Notes: generated from the sequence alone by a model not told the origin. DNA of 48,515 nt from Faecalibacterium sp. An122 (GCF_002160895.1 NZ_NFLL01000018.1:1-48515), one strand, 5' to 3'. Positions 1-8,784 are shown, counted from the first letter of the stretch. Translations and numbers: made by a program.

Positions 1-256
1 CCATATTGTCCTGTGAGCTTCCCAACGCTGGCTTTTGACCAGTGCAGGTCACAGTAGGGTTACTCCAAATGGATAGAGCAGCGTTTACACGCAATACATT
101 ACGCGACTTCGTGTCGCACTTCAGCTTCTGGATCGGGTCCGCAGGTGCGGCGCAGTACGGAATGTCCTCAAACGCCCGGCAGCGGACCTCAATTCCGTCC
201 AGCATGTACTGCTTTACCGCATAGGTTTGGGGGTCAAAACGCAGGTCTTTTGTCAT
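1..256 (-). pseudogene. Truncated N-terminus of an alpha/beta-hydrolase (tannase/esterase-like), rearranged and running off the edge
   Basis: Reading the minus strand from an ATG at 256, preceded by a good AGGAG site, gives an open frame to the window edge. About the first 45 residues resemble the start of subtype-B tannase-like esterases, with segments such as YMLDGIEVRCRAFEDIPYCA followed by APADPIQKL. In those enzymes an NIYVPE-like strand would follow. Here, near position 123, the sequence changes to unrelated residues (KCDTKSRNVL onward), and the underlying DNA carries a short palindrome at about 110-124. I read this as the 5' end of a hydrolase gene joined to foreign sequence by deletion or insertion, lacking its catalytic part. 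It lies just downstream of the PTS chimera on the same strand, so it was probably a member of the sugar-uptake operon. The family assignment rests on a short match. Confidence 0.45.
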
Positions 257-302
257 GAGAGATCTTCTCCTCTTTGTAACGTTGTCCGGATTTTGGGGGC
301 GG

Positions 303-2027
303 TTACCAGCTGGCGTCCCGGGCGGCCGCATAGAAGATATTGCCGAATTTCCCGGGGTGCTCCTGGGGACGCCCTGCAAAACCCGAAACCCCCATCATCT
401 GCAGGGGGACAGCGGCGTCCTGCCCGGCCAGGATTTCTTCGGTCAGGGCCAGATTGTCCCGCAGAATCCGTTTGTCCGACCAGAAGGTGCCGTGGTTGCG
501 AAGCACCGTGTCGAACTGTGATTCGTAGGTCTGGAGATGGCGCAGGGCTTGCGCATACGCCGGCAGCGCTTCTTTTTTCAGCAGGGTCATTTCGCCGCAG
601 GCATCCCCAAAGAGGGCGATCCGGTCCTCAGGGATCAAAAACACCATCATGCCGGCGGTGTGGCCTGGGACGGGGATGGCCTGCACCTGTACGCCGCCCA
701 GCTCCAGGACCGCATGGTCTTCCAGCGGGCGATAAGGAGCGGACCGGGAGGGCTGCAGCAGATCCGGGCCAAAGCCGTCCGGCGCGCCGCCCACTGCGCC
801 GGAAAGAATGTTGATGACATAGGGCTTTTTCAATGGGATCAGGATGGAGTACATCAGCGGCTCGCCGACGCCGCATACCTGGGAGATGAAGGAGGGCAGC
901 GCCAGATCCCGCACTTTTTTGCTGCGGGTGCGCAGGGTGATGCACAGGCCCTGCGCCACGCCGATCATGGGGCCGATGCCGCCGGAAGCCATGATGTAGT
1001 CAAAGCCGTTGATTCCGATGTTGGACAGGGCCAGCGAGATGATGACCCAGTGCAGGCCAAACATAACCAGCACGCCGAAGCCGCCGCCGACCAGTGCGCC
1101 TGCAAGAATGCCGCCGACGATGCCCCACTCATACAGGGCCTTGACCACCATAAAGATGGCGCCGCAGATGCCCTGCGAGACAGGGCCGATCACAATGTAG
1201 GTCAGGGGAACGGTAATCACCAGCACCAGCACCGGGGTCAGGATGCCGCGGATGGCCTCCGGCAGGCTCTGCTTGAAGGCTTTTTCCAGTTTGGAGGCCA
1301 GATACACCGCCAGCATGATGGGAATCACGCTGGAGGTATAGCCGCTGCCCGGCATGATGATGGGAATGCCGAACAGGGTGTTGTAGTAATCCATGGCAAA
1401 GGGTGTGCCGGCCAGAATGGTGCCGGCCACTTCCAGGGTGGAGCCGATGTTCACCATGGCGGGGTATACCAGCGCAGTGCCGATGGCTGCGCCCAGATAT
1501 TCCGAGCACTTGAACCGCCGGGCTGCCGAGAAGCCCAGCAGGATGGGCAGAAAATAGAAGAAGCCGTCGCCCACAGCGTACAGCAGCATATACACGCCGC
1601 TGGCGGTGGAAACCCAACCCAGGGAAGCAAAGAGGGAGATCAGGCCCTTGATGATGCCGGCGGCCGTCAGGATGCCAAGCGTGGGAGCCAGCACCCCCGA
1701 CATGGTGTTCATCAGCGCGTTGATGGGGTTGTGCTGGTGGCTGCCTTCATCGCCGCCGTCCAGGCTGTCTTCGCCCAGACCGCAGGTCTGGCGGATGAGG
1801 TCGTACAGGGCGTCCACCTTGCTGCCCACGACAACCTGACACTGCCCGCCTGCCATGACCAGCTGGATCACGCCCTGGGTTTTGCGCAGCGCCTCCTGAT
1901 TCACCTTGGTTTCATCCTTTAAGGTGAAGCGCAGCCGTGTAAAACAGTGCGCCAGATTGTGAATATTGTCTTTGCCGCCGACATGTTGAATAATCGATGC
2001 GGCTAAATCATCGTATTTATGTGCCAC
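303..2027 (-). CDS. PTS EIIBC (beta-glucoside type) fused in frame to the C-terminal half of a metallo-beta-lactamase-fold protein
   Basis: The first ~413 residues are a glucose/beta-glucoside PTS permease. The EIIB domain carries the phosphorylatable cysteine in HCFTRLRF at about residue 28, and a multi-span EIIC domain ends near IPLKKPYVINILSGAVGGA. Near nucleotide 783 the protein switches, without losing frame, to the C-terminal half of an MBL-fold hydrolase: PVPGHTAGMM supplies a metal-binding His, LFGDAC an Asp and RNHGTFW another His. The HxHxDH half is missing, as are the last ~50 residues of EIIC, so neither half should work. The simplest cause is a deletion between two former neighbours, presumably enzyme II and a cargo enzyme. 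The start is GTG at 2027 with AGGAGG nine bases upstream. It is divergent from the RpiR regulator gene and was presumably its target. An assembly artefact at the joint cannot be excluded. Confidence 0.8.
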   Translation of the reverse strand: MAHKYDDLAASIIQHVGGKDNIHNLAHCFTRLRFTLKDETKVNQEALRKTQGVIQLVMAGGQCQVVVGSKVDALYDLIRQTCGLGEDSLDGGDEGSHQHNPINALMNTMSGVLAPTLGILTAAGIIKGLISLFASLGWVSTASGVYMLLYAVGDGFFYFLPILLGFSAARRFKCSEYLGAAIGTALVYPAMVNIGSTLEVAGTILAGTPFAMDYYNTLFGIPIIMPGSGYTSSVIPIMLAVYLASKLEKAFKQSLPEAIRGILTPVLVLVITVPLTYIVIGPVSQGICGAIFMVVKALYEWGIVGGILAGALVGGGFGVLVMFGLHWVIISLALSNIGINGFDYIMASGGIGPMIGVAQGLCITLRTRSKKVRDLALPSFISQVCGVGEPLMYSILIPLKKPYVINILSGAVGGAPDGFGPDLLQPSRSAPYRPLEDHAVLELGGVQVQAIPVPGHTAGMMVFLIPEDRIALFGDACGEMTLLKKEALPAYAQALRHLQTYESQFDTVLRNHGTFWSDKRILRDNLALTEEILAGQDAAVPLQMMGVSGFAGRPQEHPGKFGNIFYAAARDASW

Positions 2028-2232
2028 GTAGATTTCCTCCTGTTTCAGATGGTTCAGCTGCCCGGGCTTGTGAATATAATATACAGTGGATTCCGCGGAT
2101 TGTAAATATAAGTTTTATACAAAAATCTCCCGCGTTTTTTGACAATCTGCTGGGTTTTGGTCGCTTTTATGTGATTCATGGGCCGCCGGCAAGGGCGGTC
2201 CCTGGACGCCCGACGCCTTTCTGCAAGATGAA

Positions 2233-2251
2233 TGAATAAAACTTTTATTCA
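2233..2251. promoter_or_regulatory. Perfect palindrome, probable RpiR-family operator
   Basis: TGAATAAAA-C-TTTTATTCA is a perfect 9-bp inverted repeat around one central base. It sits in the 304-bp gap between the divergent PTS chimera and the RpiR-type regulator, just upstream of the regulator's -35 box. RpiR/MurR regulators bind AT-rich palindromes of this type, so the adjacent regulator is the natural ligand. Confidence 0.6.
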
Positions 2252-2266
2252 GAAGCGGCTGCGGGA

Positions 2267-2294
2267 TTGTATTTTCCGGAATTTCTGTTAAACT
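2267..2294 (+). promoter_or_regulatory. Probable sigma-A promoter of the RpiR regulator gene
   Basis: TTGTAT at 2267-2272 and TAAACT at 2289-2294 are separated by 16 bases and lie about 40 bases upstream of the ATG at 2332. The palindrome at 2233-2251 immediately precedes the -35 box, which would suit autoregulation. Both boxes are imperfect. Confidence 0.45.
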
Positions 2295-2331
2295 GATATA
2301 GAGAGAATCATTTGGGGAGGGAGAAGGTATT

Positions 2332-3066
2332 ATGAACCCGCTGCAGCGTATGGAACTGCACAAATCGGAATTCACCCAGAACGATCAAATCATCTACGAT
2401 CGGATCATGCAGAACCCCTCCGGCATCACCCATATGTCCACCAGTACCTTTGCCGAGCTGTGCGGAGTTTCCCAGCCGGCGCTGTCCCGTTTTGTGAAGG
2501 GGCTGGGGTATGCCCGGTACCAGGATTTCCGCGCCGACCTGATCAAGATGGTGGCCCAGCAGACGGAACAGTCTGAGCGCGGGCAGGAACACCTGTTTTA
2601 TTTCAGCCAGCTGTATCAGCTGCTTCATGAAGCGGAACAGCTTCTGACCGCCGACTATCTCCGGGAACTGGGCGTGTACATGGGCCAATTCCCCCGTATC
2701 TTTGCAAGCGGCATCGGCAAGAGCCGCCATGCGGCTGAGCTGCTGGAAATCCTGATGCGCAAGCATCGCCGTTTTGCCCAGGCGGTCAGCCGGGACGCCC
2801 TGAACGAGCTTGCGGACTATATGGAATCGGACGATCTTCTCATGATCTTTTCTGTCAGCGGCGGCGAACATATCATGAAAGAGGCTCTGCAGACCAACGG
2901 GAAGGTGATGCTGGTGACCGCCCGCCCGGACCCCCGCTACGCAGACCAGGTGGACAAGCTGGTATTGCTGCCTTTCCTCTCGGCAGACCCGGAGGCGGAC
3001 TCGATATCCCCCGTACTGTTTGATATCTTTGTGGAACTGCTGGTGAACTATCTGCCGCCAGTGTGA
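2332..3066 (+). CDS. RpiR/MurR-family transcriptional regulator (HTH-SIS)
   Basis: This 244-residue protein is of usual length for the family. The N-terminal ~80 residues form a helix-turn-helix of RpiR type (TFAELCGVSQPALSRFVKGL at about residues 40-59). The C-terminal SIS domain, about residues 110-235, would bind a phosphosugar; IFASGIGKSRHAA and IFSVSGGEHIMKEA are its nucleotide- or sugar-phosphate-binding-like turns. It is transcribed divergently from the PTS permease gene, the classical arrangement for a local regulator of sugar uptake. The ATG is preceded by a GGAGGG site. The gene is intact although its presumed target operon is broken. The specific effector sugar cannot be told from sequence. 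Confidence 0.9.
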   Translation: MNPLQRMELHKSEFTQNDQIIYDRIMQNPSGITHMSTSTFAELCGVSQPALSRFVKGLGYARYQDFRADLIKMVAQQTEQSERGQEHLFYFSQLYQLLHEAEQLLTADYLRELGVYMGQFPRIFASGIGKSRHAAELLEILMRKHRRFAQAVSRDALNELADYMESDDLLMIFSVSGGEHIMKEALQTNGKVMLVTARPDPRYADQVDKLVLLPFLSADPEADSISPVLFDIFVELLVNYLPPV

Positions 3067-3270
3067 AAAGCAGGGGAAGGGGCATATCCGGGACACTTTG
3101 CATCCCAGGCCCCAAAGAGGGAAAACCGGCTGCCGGTGTATCTGGAGGCGGCGGCCCCGGGCCGGCCGGTGGAAAACCGCCGGACCGGCGCGGCCGGGCT
3201 GCAGGGAAGCGTCCGGACGGTGGAAGTCCGGGGCCCCATGGGAACGCCGGTGCAGGCATCCTGTGGCCTG
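3067..3270. other. GC-rich intergenic stretch without a recognisable gene
   Basis: The segment between the RpiR stop and the integrase relic is very GC-rich. It can be read open in several frames, but none resembles a known protein or has a good ribosome binding site. It looks like a remnant or joint between the chromosomal sugar locus and the mobile region. Confidence 0.4.
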
Positions 3271-3327
3271 CTGCCCGGCGGGCTTGTAAAATCTCTTGTG
3301 GGGCATTCCCAGGATATGGACACCTAA
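3271..3327 (+). pseudogene. Relic of a tyrosine integrase 3' end
   Basis: The frame ending at the TAA of 3325-3327 encodes GGLVKSLVGHSQDMDT, almost the same peptide as residues near the C-terminus of the intact integrase at 42753-43841. A run of 22 bases (3299-3320) is identical to 43723-43744. The last ~30 codons, including the active-site tyrosine, are missing. The sequence after the stop, rich in GTGGTC and A-runs, resembles the bases just after the intact integrase. It is therefore an internally deleted 3' end plus its terminator, and it marks the left edge of the mobile region. Confidence 0.75.
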
Positions 3328-3348
3328 AGTGTGGTCGGACAAAAAGAA

Positions 3349-3384
3349 AACAGCCTAGAAACGCAAGTTTCTAGGCTGTTTTTG
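3349..3384. terminator. Intrinsic terminator of the integrase relic
   Basis: AACAGCCTAGAAAC (3349-3362) and GTTTCTAGGCTGTT (3367-3380) form a perfect 14-bp stem with a GCAA loop, followed by Ts. A-runs on the other side could let it act in both directions. A diverged copy lies at 43879-43914 behind the intact integrase, and in both places GTGGTGGA follows. Confidence 0.8.
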
Positions 3385-3525
3385 GTGGTGGACTACAAAA
3401 CCACAAGCTATGCTTGTGGACGAGTATAGCACGAGCGTTGATACGATGAAAAAAGAACCTTCTTTTGCTAAAATGAAAGCGGGTAACGCCAACCGCACCA
3501 ACAAGCAAAAGGAGATTCATCCAAT

Positions 3526-3731
3526 ATGGACGAAAAAAGTTTATCACATACGTGTTGGATACGTGTTGGAATTGCAAATACCACATTGTACTTGTGCCCA
3601 AGTATCGCAGAAAAGTGATTTACGGAAAGCTAAGAAAGGATATCGGGAAAATACTGCGGATGCTCTGTGATTACAAACACGTGGAAATAGTTGAAGCACA
3701 TGCAATGAAAGAACATATTCACATTTTGTGA
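3526..3731 (+). pseudogene. tnpA: Broken IS200/IS605-family TnpA (Y1 transposase) fragment
   Basis: Starting at an ATG behind an AAGGAG site, the sequence encodes the typical TnpA opening (SLSHT, then WNCKYHIVLVPKYRRKVIYG) and reaches the HUH motif EHIHI. It then stops at 3731, so the catalytic tyrosine region, more than half of the ~140-residue protein, is gone. An 11-bp tandem duplication (ATACGTGTTGG at 3548-3558 and 3559-3569) also shifts the frame; removing one copy restores it. The upstream ~80 bases probably include the element's left end. HUH transposases cut and join single strands, but this copy must be inactive. Confidence 0.8.
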
Positions 3732-3775
3732 AATGACTGCAACCAGACCTGGCGCATCAGCTCGGCAGCAGCATC

Positions 3776-3820
3776 AAAAGGCTGGCTGTTTGTGTGAAAA
3801 GCACAGACAGCCAGCCTTTT
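3776..3820. terminator. Terminator downstream of the RyR gene (possibly bidirectional)
   Basis: AAAAGGCTGGCTGT (3776-3789) and ACAGCCAGCCTTTT (3807-3820) make a perfect 14-bp stem with a 17-base loop, ending in T-runs on either strand. It lies 16 bases past the stop codon of the minus-strand RyR-domain gene and would end that transcript. Confidence 0.75.
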
Positions 3821-3836
3821 GTCATCTAAAACAGCG

Positions 3837-4127
3837 TTATACTTTGATGATTTTGTACCCGAGCTTATGGATGAGCTTGAGGGTTTGCAGAGCGGTATTC
3901 CGGTCGTACTGCTTTTCCGATTCCGGAAGTTGGTCATAGGGAACCAGCAGAGGGGTGGTTTTTTGATCGGGATTGACTTTTCCAGGAGCATACTGCCAGC
4001 CTTCCTGCATGCGGCCGATGGCCCAGGTATCATGAACCGATGCAGCAAGCTGCTCGGTGAGCGCAAGAAGTTCCGGACTGAGGATAACGTCTGAAGTGTC
4101 CACAGGAGCGGGATGGTAGGTTTCCAT
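3837..4127 (-). CDS. Small stand-alone RyR-domain protein
   Basis: This 96-residue protein is almost entirely one RyR domain, the module repeated in ryanodine receptors. The diagnostic signals are HDTWAIGRMQEGW, then LVPYDQLPESEKQYDRNTA and a closing LGYKI, in that order at about residues 34-94. Bacterial RyR domains occur in predicted nucleotide-sensing and conflict systems and are thought to bind a small nucleotide-like ligand; that role is family-level inference. The start is ATG at 4127 with AAGGAG upstream. The gene lies 150 bases after the large DUF4062-STAND gene on the same strand and shares its terminator, so the two are probably co-transcribed. It may serve as the sensor for that protein or for the neighbouring secretion locus. 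Confidence 0.85.
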   Translation of the reverse strand: METYHPAPVDTSDVILSPELLALTEQLAASVHDTWAIGRMQEGWQYAPGKVNPDQKTTPLLVPYDQLPESEKQYDRNTALQTLKLIHKLGYKIIKV

Positions 4128-4277
4128 AGCAAATTCTCCTTTCAGAATGCAGAAATCAAGGCAACGAGGCAGCATGCAGAGGAATGATAAAACCATTATA
4201 GCAAAATTCTATGGGCATTGCCACCGGTTGAGGACACAGGATGCAGAAGCGGGCTCCCAGAGAGGAAAACATTACCC

Positions 4278-7200
4278 TTATTCGCTGTCTTTTGGACGCC
4301 AGTCCTGCCGGATCTGCAACATTTGCACCGAGCATGTATTGGAAAAGAGGGTGAGCTGCCCGTCTGCAAAGCGAGCGTCCAGGATGGGGCCGTGATGCTT
4401 GTATGCGGCCAGAATCCGGGCGTTTGCTGCGTCCAGAAGAAAGACAGAGTTCAAGAGCCGGGATACCAGAAGATAGTGTGCCTGGCCCAGATCGATCAGC
4501 ACGCTGGAACTGTCGTTTTTTTCTTGGAGAAAACGGTCAAAGGGCAAAGCAGATAGGTCTTCCTGCTTTAAGCTGAGCCGGAGATCCAAAAGCGGGGATT
4601 CCACCACACGGGAGCGGCCCTGCTGCAAAAGGGTCAGGGTGCCTGTGACCCAGTTGAGGATGACGGTGAGAGTGCTGCAACGGTAGACGCCGGGCGTGGA
4701 GAAGCCGAGGCGGACCGTCTCCGGCTCGGTCAGCAGGGACAGCATGTCTGAGAGAATTTCATCCGGCGGGGTATCGGTATGGCGTATCATGAACAGAAAA
4801 GAAGCCAGGCGAAGGACCGGTACCAGAGGGGTATTGGTACGGGACAGGTTGAGACGGCGCCGCCGCGCCAGAGAAACAGTGATAGGAGACCGATTTGGCA
4901 CAGAGATGGTGAGGCTGGCGCTGTCATCGGAAAAAGAGGCGCGGCAGTCGAGAAAGGGGGGAAGCTTTGCCCGCAGCCGTGGCCGGCCGGAGGACAGATG
5001 GTATACGGTCAGATAACTGCTGCCCTGCACCAGGAGAAACTGTTCGTCCGAAGAAAAATACATTTTCTGCAAATGTCTGTTAAGGGTTTGACCCAGTGGG
5101 CGCAGTTCCAGCCGTGGCCGGCCGTTGGGGTGATAAACCAAGATGCACCCAGCCCGCTCATAGGCGACCGCATAGCTTCCACCGGGGCCGGTGCACCGGA
5201 GACTGGCAGAGACGGGAGAAGACGCAGAGGAGCTGCCGTCCAGCAGCGTAAGTACAAAGGAAAAGGAACTATCCTGCCCGGGAAGTCGGGAGAGCCAGGG
5301 ATGGGTGATGCAGGCGGCCAGGAATAATTGCTTCAGGGGGAGAGTTACTTGCAGATAAAACTGATGATGAATGGCGAAAAAATAGGAATGGAACATTGCA
5401 CCGAGCAGATGTGTGGAAGAGCGGAACTGCCATACGAGGGGATCAACAGCAAAGGAAGAGACTTCCTGTGAAACCGGGGCAAAGTCCTGCTTTTTGAACA
5501 GGAACATGCCTTGTTCGGTCAGGACCGATAAGGTTTCATCCGGATGGACCCAGGACAGCTGAATGGGGTCAGAAAAAGGCATTTGATAAAAGCGTCTCTG
5601 GGGCAGATCCAGCCAGAGCAGCAGGGAGGAATAGCCATAGACGATAGACCGCAGACTGCTCAACTGGCAGCGCAGTTTTTGCGGGTCCGGAGGGAGAAAC
5701 CATTGCCGTGTTTTTGGCGAGTCTGGATGGATCACGATGGCACCCTGAGGCAGCGTCGGAGGAAGCTCGTCGAACCGGAAAGACACGGGGGTAACAATAG
5801 AGGATGTGGACTCCGGGTCAGGATAAGGCAGAAGACGGTAAGGCATCGAGGAAAGGAAGAGGATGGAACGGAAGGCGATGGCGCGCATTGATGCGTGCAG
5901 AGGGCTGTCCTGGACGGGCTGGCCGTCGGCGATAGAAAATAAATCGGGTGAGCGGACGGGATTGAGGACAATCACAAATTGAGAGGAGAATACAATGGAC
6001 GCTGTTGAAAAACGTGTCTTGATGGAATAGAGCAGCTGTCCATCGGTGAGATGATAGGCCATCAGCGTGGTGTCATCTGTTGCGAGCAAAAACAGGAGCT
6101 CCAGCTGTGGATCACAATAAAATCCATGGAGGGGAGGAGAGTCCAGGGAACCATCCAGATGATAAAGGAGCTGGACAGAGTTTGCCTCCAGCTGGTAGAC
6201 ATAAACGGAAGCCCCGTATGCCAGCACAAACAAATCAGACCGCGGCCATACGGCCTGCTGATGCAGAAGAGAATCGCTTGCGTGCAGGGAGAGGTGGAGG
6301 TATTCGGTCTGGCTGTCCAACTGGTAGAAAAAGACATCAGGCCCCGCCCAGACGGCATACTGAGCCCCGCTGGGCGACCAGATGAGGGGAACGTTTTTTC
6401 GAAAGGGAAAGGGCAGGCCATTGCCATTTGGATGGGCAGAAACCAGCCGCAGCGGCAGCTCGGGAGCCTGCTGGAGACCGGCTGCATCCGCGCAGAGGGG
6501 GAAAGCGTCTCGATAGCATTGCAGCATAGTCTGGTTCTGTTGCAGACAGGCCAGCAGAGCGTCCCGGCTGTGCTGGCCGTTGCTTTTCAGCCAGAGCAGG
6601 TCATCGATCATGTGTTCCAGCTCGCCCAGCTGGACGGAGGCATCCGCGAAATCCGGTTGGTAGAGCCGGGCAAGGGCATCGAGATCCCGGGTGCGGCGCA
6701 GGAGGGATGGGAGATTAAACACCTTGCCAGTGCGGACCAGCCGTTCCCCGGCATCCAGATAGACAGGCAGCTGGGTGTAATAGCGGATCAGAAAGGTTTG
6801 CGCCTGGGTATAGCAAGCGGCAAACAGATCCTGGATAGCCTGGGCGAATACAGCATGGAAGCAGCGCACCGTCAGGATTCCGTGGAAAGGAACCAGCTGC
6901 AAAGCGCCATCCAGGTCCCAGAACAACCGGGACCAGACCACGAAGGGAAGGCGGTTGTGGGCGATGTCGTAACGGTCCTCCATCGCAAAGGCAACGCGCA
7001 CCTGAGGAATTTGCAGCAGAACCGTTTGCAGATCCTCTTCAGCGAGGCCGTAAGGTGATGCGACGATGGTACTCAGAGCATATTGCACCAGAGTCTCATC
7101 GTGGCCGAGCTGCCGGTACATGCTGTGAATGATCTGAATGGCAGCTTGTTTCAAATCCGGCGGCGGCGCTTCCGGCTGTGTGCCGGAACGCCAGTGACTA

Positions 7201-8708
7201 CACAAAATCGCCAGGAATTGCAGATAGAGGGGACTGCAAGGTTGGGAAAATGCGGTGCTGCGCAGGAATGCGAGCTGCTGCGCGTCCAGACAGCGGCCGC
7301 GCTGGGCCAGCAGCCGGAGGAAAATTTCTTCACGGTCGGCCGTTTCGAGGTCATCCAGTGGAAGAATGCGGACCTGGGGGCAAAGACGCTGGGCCAGAGA
7401 GTGGTCAGTGGTGGAGAAAAGTACCTGGACCTGGGGCGGCAGTGTTTCAGGCAGCAGAGCTGTATGGAGAAGGCCAATGTCCTGAAACATTTCTGCGGCG
7501 TCGATCAGAACGACGCAGTGCTGATCGGCGGGAATCTGTTTCAGCAGATGACTGAACTGAAGGCCCAGCCTGCGATAGGTCAGAGGTTCTTTGATCTGTA
7601 GCCCGTATCGCTGTGAGATCTCGTCACTGAGCTGCTGCACACCGTCGAGAATCCGGTAGGAATGCTGTTCCAAACCGTAGAACAAGAAAAACAGGTCATC
7701 CGGATGGGGAAAATGCAGTGCCGCTTCCATCAGCAGCGCACTTTTTCCGCTGCCGGATGCGCCCAGAAGACACAGGGGCCGGCTGCCTGGACGCTGCAAC
7801 TCCTGGGCCAAAAGGTCCAGTTCCCGGCTGCGGCCATAGAAGGGCGCGTGGAAGGTATGCAGCAGTTCCTGAGAGGCCTGATGCAGGGAAAGGCGTTTCA
7901 TCTGGGTTTCGATGCGCTGCATCTCCGCCAGAATCCGTTTGCTGAGGCTTTGGATGGCCCAGTCCACAAACTGCTGCTGGTACGCCGGACCCACGGTGAG
8001 CTCGGTGAGGGCATCGCTCTGCCCGTCAGCGGATAGCCGCTGGCGAACCTGGTTGCGCAGACGGGCGACAGAATCCGGAATCGGTACGCCCGTTTCGGTG
8101 CGGAAAAAAGCGAGGGTGTGGCCCTGCCGGGAAGAAGCGTGCAGCAGGCCGTGCCAGATTTCAAGTTCGGTGGCTGATGCCATAAAAGGTTCGCCTGCTG
8201 CCGGCGGTATAGCCTGCTGCAGCCGCTGCAACAGGGCGCGAAGTTTGTCCTCCTCCTGCTGCCAGCGCGCATCCTCCAGCCATGGACCGTTCCGGGGCCG
8301 CAAACAGTATTCGCCGCCGATCTGGTTTTGATCCAGGACGTACCACCGCCCTAGAAATTCCTGCTCTGCGGGTGCTGCCGCCTCCCAGAGGCTTTGAAAC
8401 TGCCGGGGAGAAATGTGTGCGGGCAGCGGAATCCAGCCGTACTGGCTGCCGATCATCAGGAGAAAGTTTGGCCGCGGAGAAACTTGCAGACAGCGGTCCA
8501 CCTCTTTCAAACAGATATCCATGGTGCGCTGGTCCAGGGCCGACTGGGTGGTAACGCCCCAGCGCAGGTCAATGAGCTGAAAATGATAGCCGTATGCGGC
8601 ACAAAGCCGCTCCAGTGCAGGCTGAACCTGTTGAGCCAGGAGATTTCTTTCCTCCATGAAATCCCGGAAAGTGGAGCTGATAAAGAGGCGGAACGTTCTG
8701 TTTTCCAT
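4278..8708 (-). CDS. DUF4062-STAND ATPase-beta-propeller protein
   Basis: The protein has 1476 residues. The first ~95 are a DUF4062 domain (RLFISSTFRDFMEERN, later LRWGV and IGSQYGW), a Rossmann-like module related to TIR/SLOG-type domains. A NACHT/STAND-type ATPase follows, with Walker A GASGSGKS at 316-323 and Walker B CVVLIDAAE at 398-406. A helical section comes next, and from about residue 760 to the end there are repeated beta-rich, WD40- or Kelch-like blades such as LFVLAYGASVYVYQL. The order matches eukaryotic TEP1/NPHP3/NWD-type proteins and bacterial STAND immune sensors, in which the C-terminal repeats detect a trigger and the ATPase oligomerises. The start is ATG at 8708 with AAGGAG; an upstream in-frame ATG lacks a binding site. 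It precedes the RyR gene. The trigger and the output are not evident from sequence. Confidence 0.85.
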   Translation of the reverse strand: MENRTFRLFISSTFRDFMEERNLLAQQVQPALERLCAAYGYHFQLIDLRWGVTTQSALDQRTMDICLKEVDRCLQVSPRPNFLLMIGSQYGWIPLPAHISPRQFQSLWEAAAPAEQEFLGRWYVLDQNQIGGEYCLRPRNGPWLEDARWQQEEDKLRALLQRLQQAIPPAAGEPFMASATELEIWHGLLHASSRQGHTLAFFRTETGVPIPDSVARLRNQVRQRLSADGQSDALTELTVGPAYQQQFVDWAIQSLSKRILAEMQRIETQMKRLSLHQASQELLHTFHAPFYGRSRELDLLAQELQRPGSRPLCLLGASGSGKSALLMEAALHFPHPDDLFFLFYGLEQHSYRILDGVQQLSDEISQRYGLQIKEPLTYRRLGLQFSHLLKQIPADQHCVVLIDAAEMFQDIGLLHTALLPETLPPQVQVLFSTTDHSLAQRLCPQVRILPLDDLETADREEIFLRLLAQRGRCLDAQQLAFLRSTAFSQPCSPLYLQFLAILCSHWRSGTQPEAPPPDLKQAAIQIIHSMYRQLGHDETLVQYALSTIVASPYGLAEEDLQTVLLQIPQVRVAFAMEDRYDIAHNRLPFVVWSRLFWDLDGALQLVPFHGILTVRCFHAVFAQAIQDLFAACYTQAQTFLIRYYTQLPVYLDAGERLVRTGKVFNLPSLLRRTRDLDALARLYQPDFADASVQLGELEHMIDDLLWLKSNGQHSRDALLACLQQNQTMLQCYRDAFPLCADAAGLQQAPELPLRLVSAHPNGNGLPFPFRKNVPLIWSPSGAQYAVWAGPDVFFYQLDSQTEYLHLSLHASDSLLHQQAVWPRSDLFVLAYGASVYVYQLEANSVQLLYHLDGSLDSPPLHGFYCDPQLELLFLLATDDTTLMAYHLTDGQLLYSIKTRFSTASIVFSSQFVIVLNPVRSPDLFSIADGQPVQDSPLHASMRAIAFRSILFLSSMPYRLLPYPDPESTSSIVTPVSFRFDELPPTLPQGAIVIHPDSPKTRQWFLPPDPQKLRCQLSSLRSIVYGYSSLLLWLDLPQRRFYQMPFSDPIQLSWVHPDETLSVLTEQGMFLFKKQDFAPVSQEVSSFAVDPLVWQFRSSTHLLGAMFHSYFFAIHHQFYLQVTLPLKQLFLAACITHPWLSRLPGQDSSFSFVLTLLDGSSSASSPVSASLRCTGPGGSYAVAYERAGCILVYHPNGRPRLELRPLGQTLNRHLQKMYFSSDEQFLLVQGSSYLTVYHLSSGRPRLRAKLPPFLDCRASFSDDSASLTISVPNRSPITVSLARRRRLNLSRTNTPLVPVLRLASFLFMIRHTDTPPDEILSDMLSLLTEPETVRLGFSTPGVYRCSTLTVILNWVTGTLTLLQQGRSRVVESPLLDLRLSLKQEDLSALPFDRFLQEKNDSSSVLIDLGQAHYLLVSRLLNSVFLLDAANARILAAYKHHGPILDARFADGQLTLFSNTCSVQMLQIRQDWRPKDSE

Positions 8709-8784
8709 GGCGTGATTCTCCTTGACGGTCAGAAAAAATCCGAGATGAGCTTTTGGGGCGGTCGAACAAATTTTGCCTGGATTC

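Noticed and set aside
537-1922. 461-codon plus-strand frame opposite the PTS chimera
   Set aside because: It is composed of Gly/His/Gln/Asp-rich antisense sequence and lacks a binding site; the PTS motifs on the other strand are unambiguous.
2040-2130. BglG/LicT-type antiterminator leader before the PTS gene
   Set aside because: AT-rich repeats are present, but no RAT-like element with an overlapping terminator could be drawn; control by the adjacent RpiR protein fits better.
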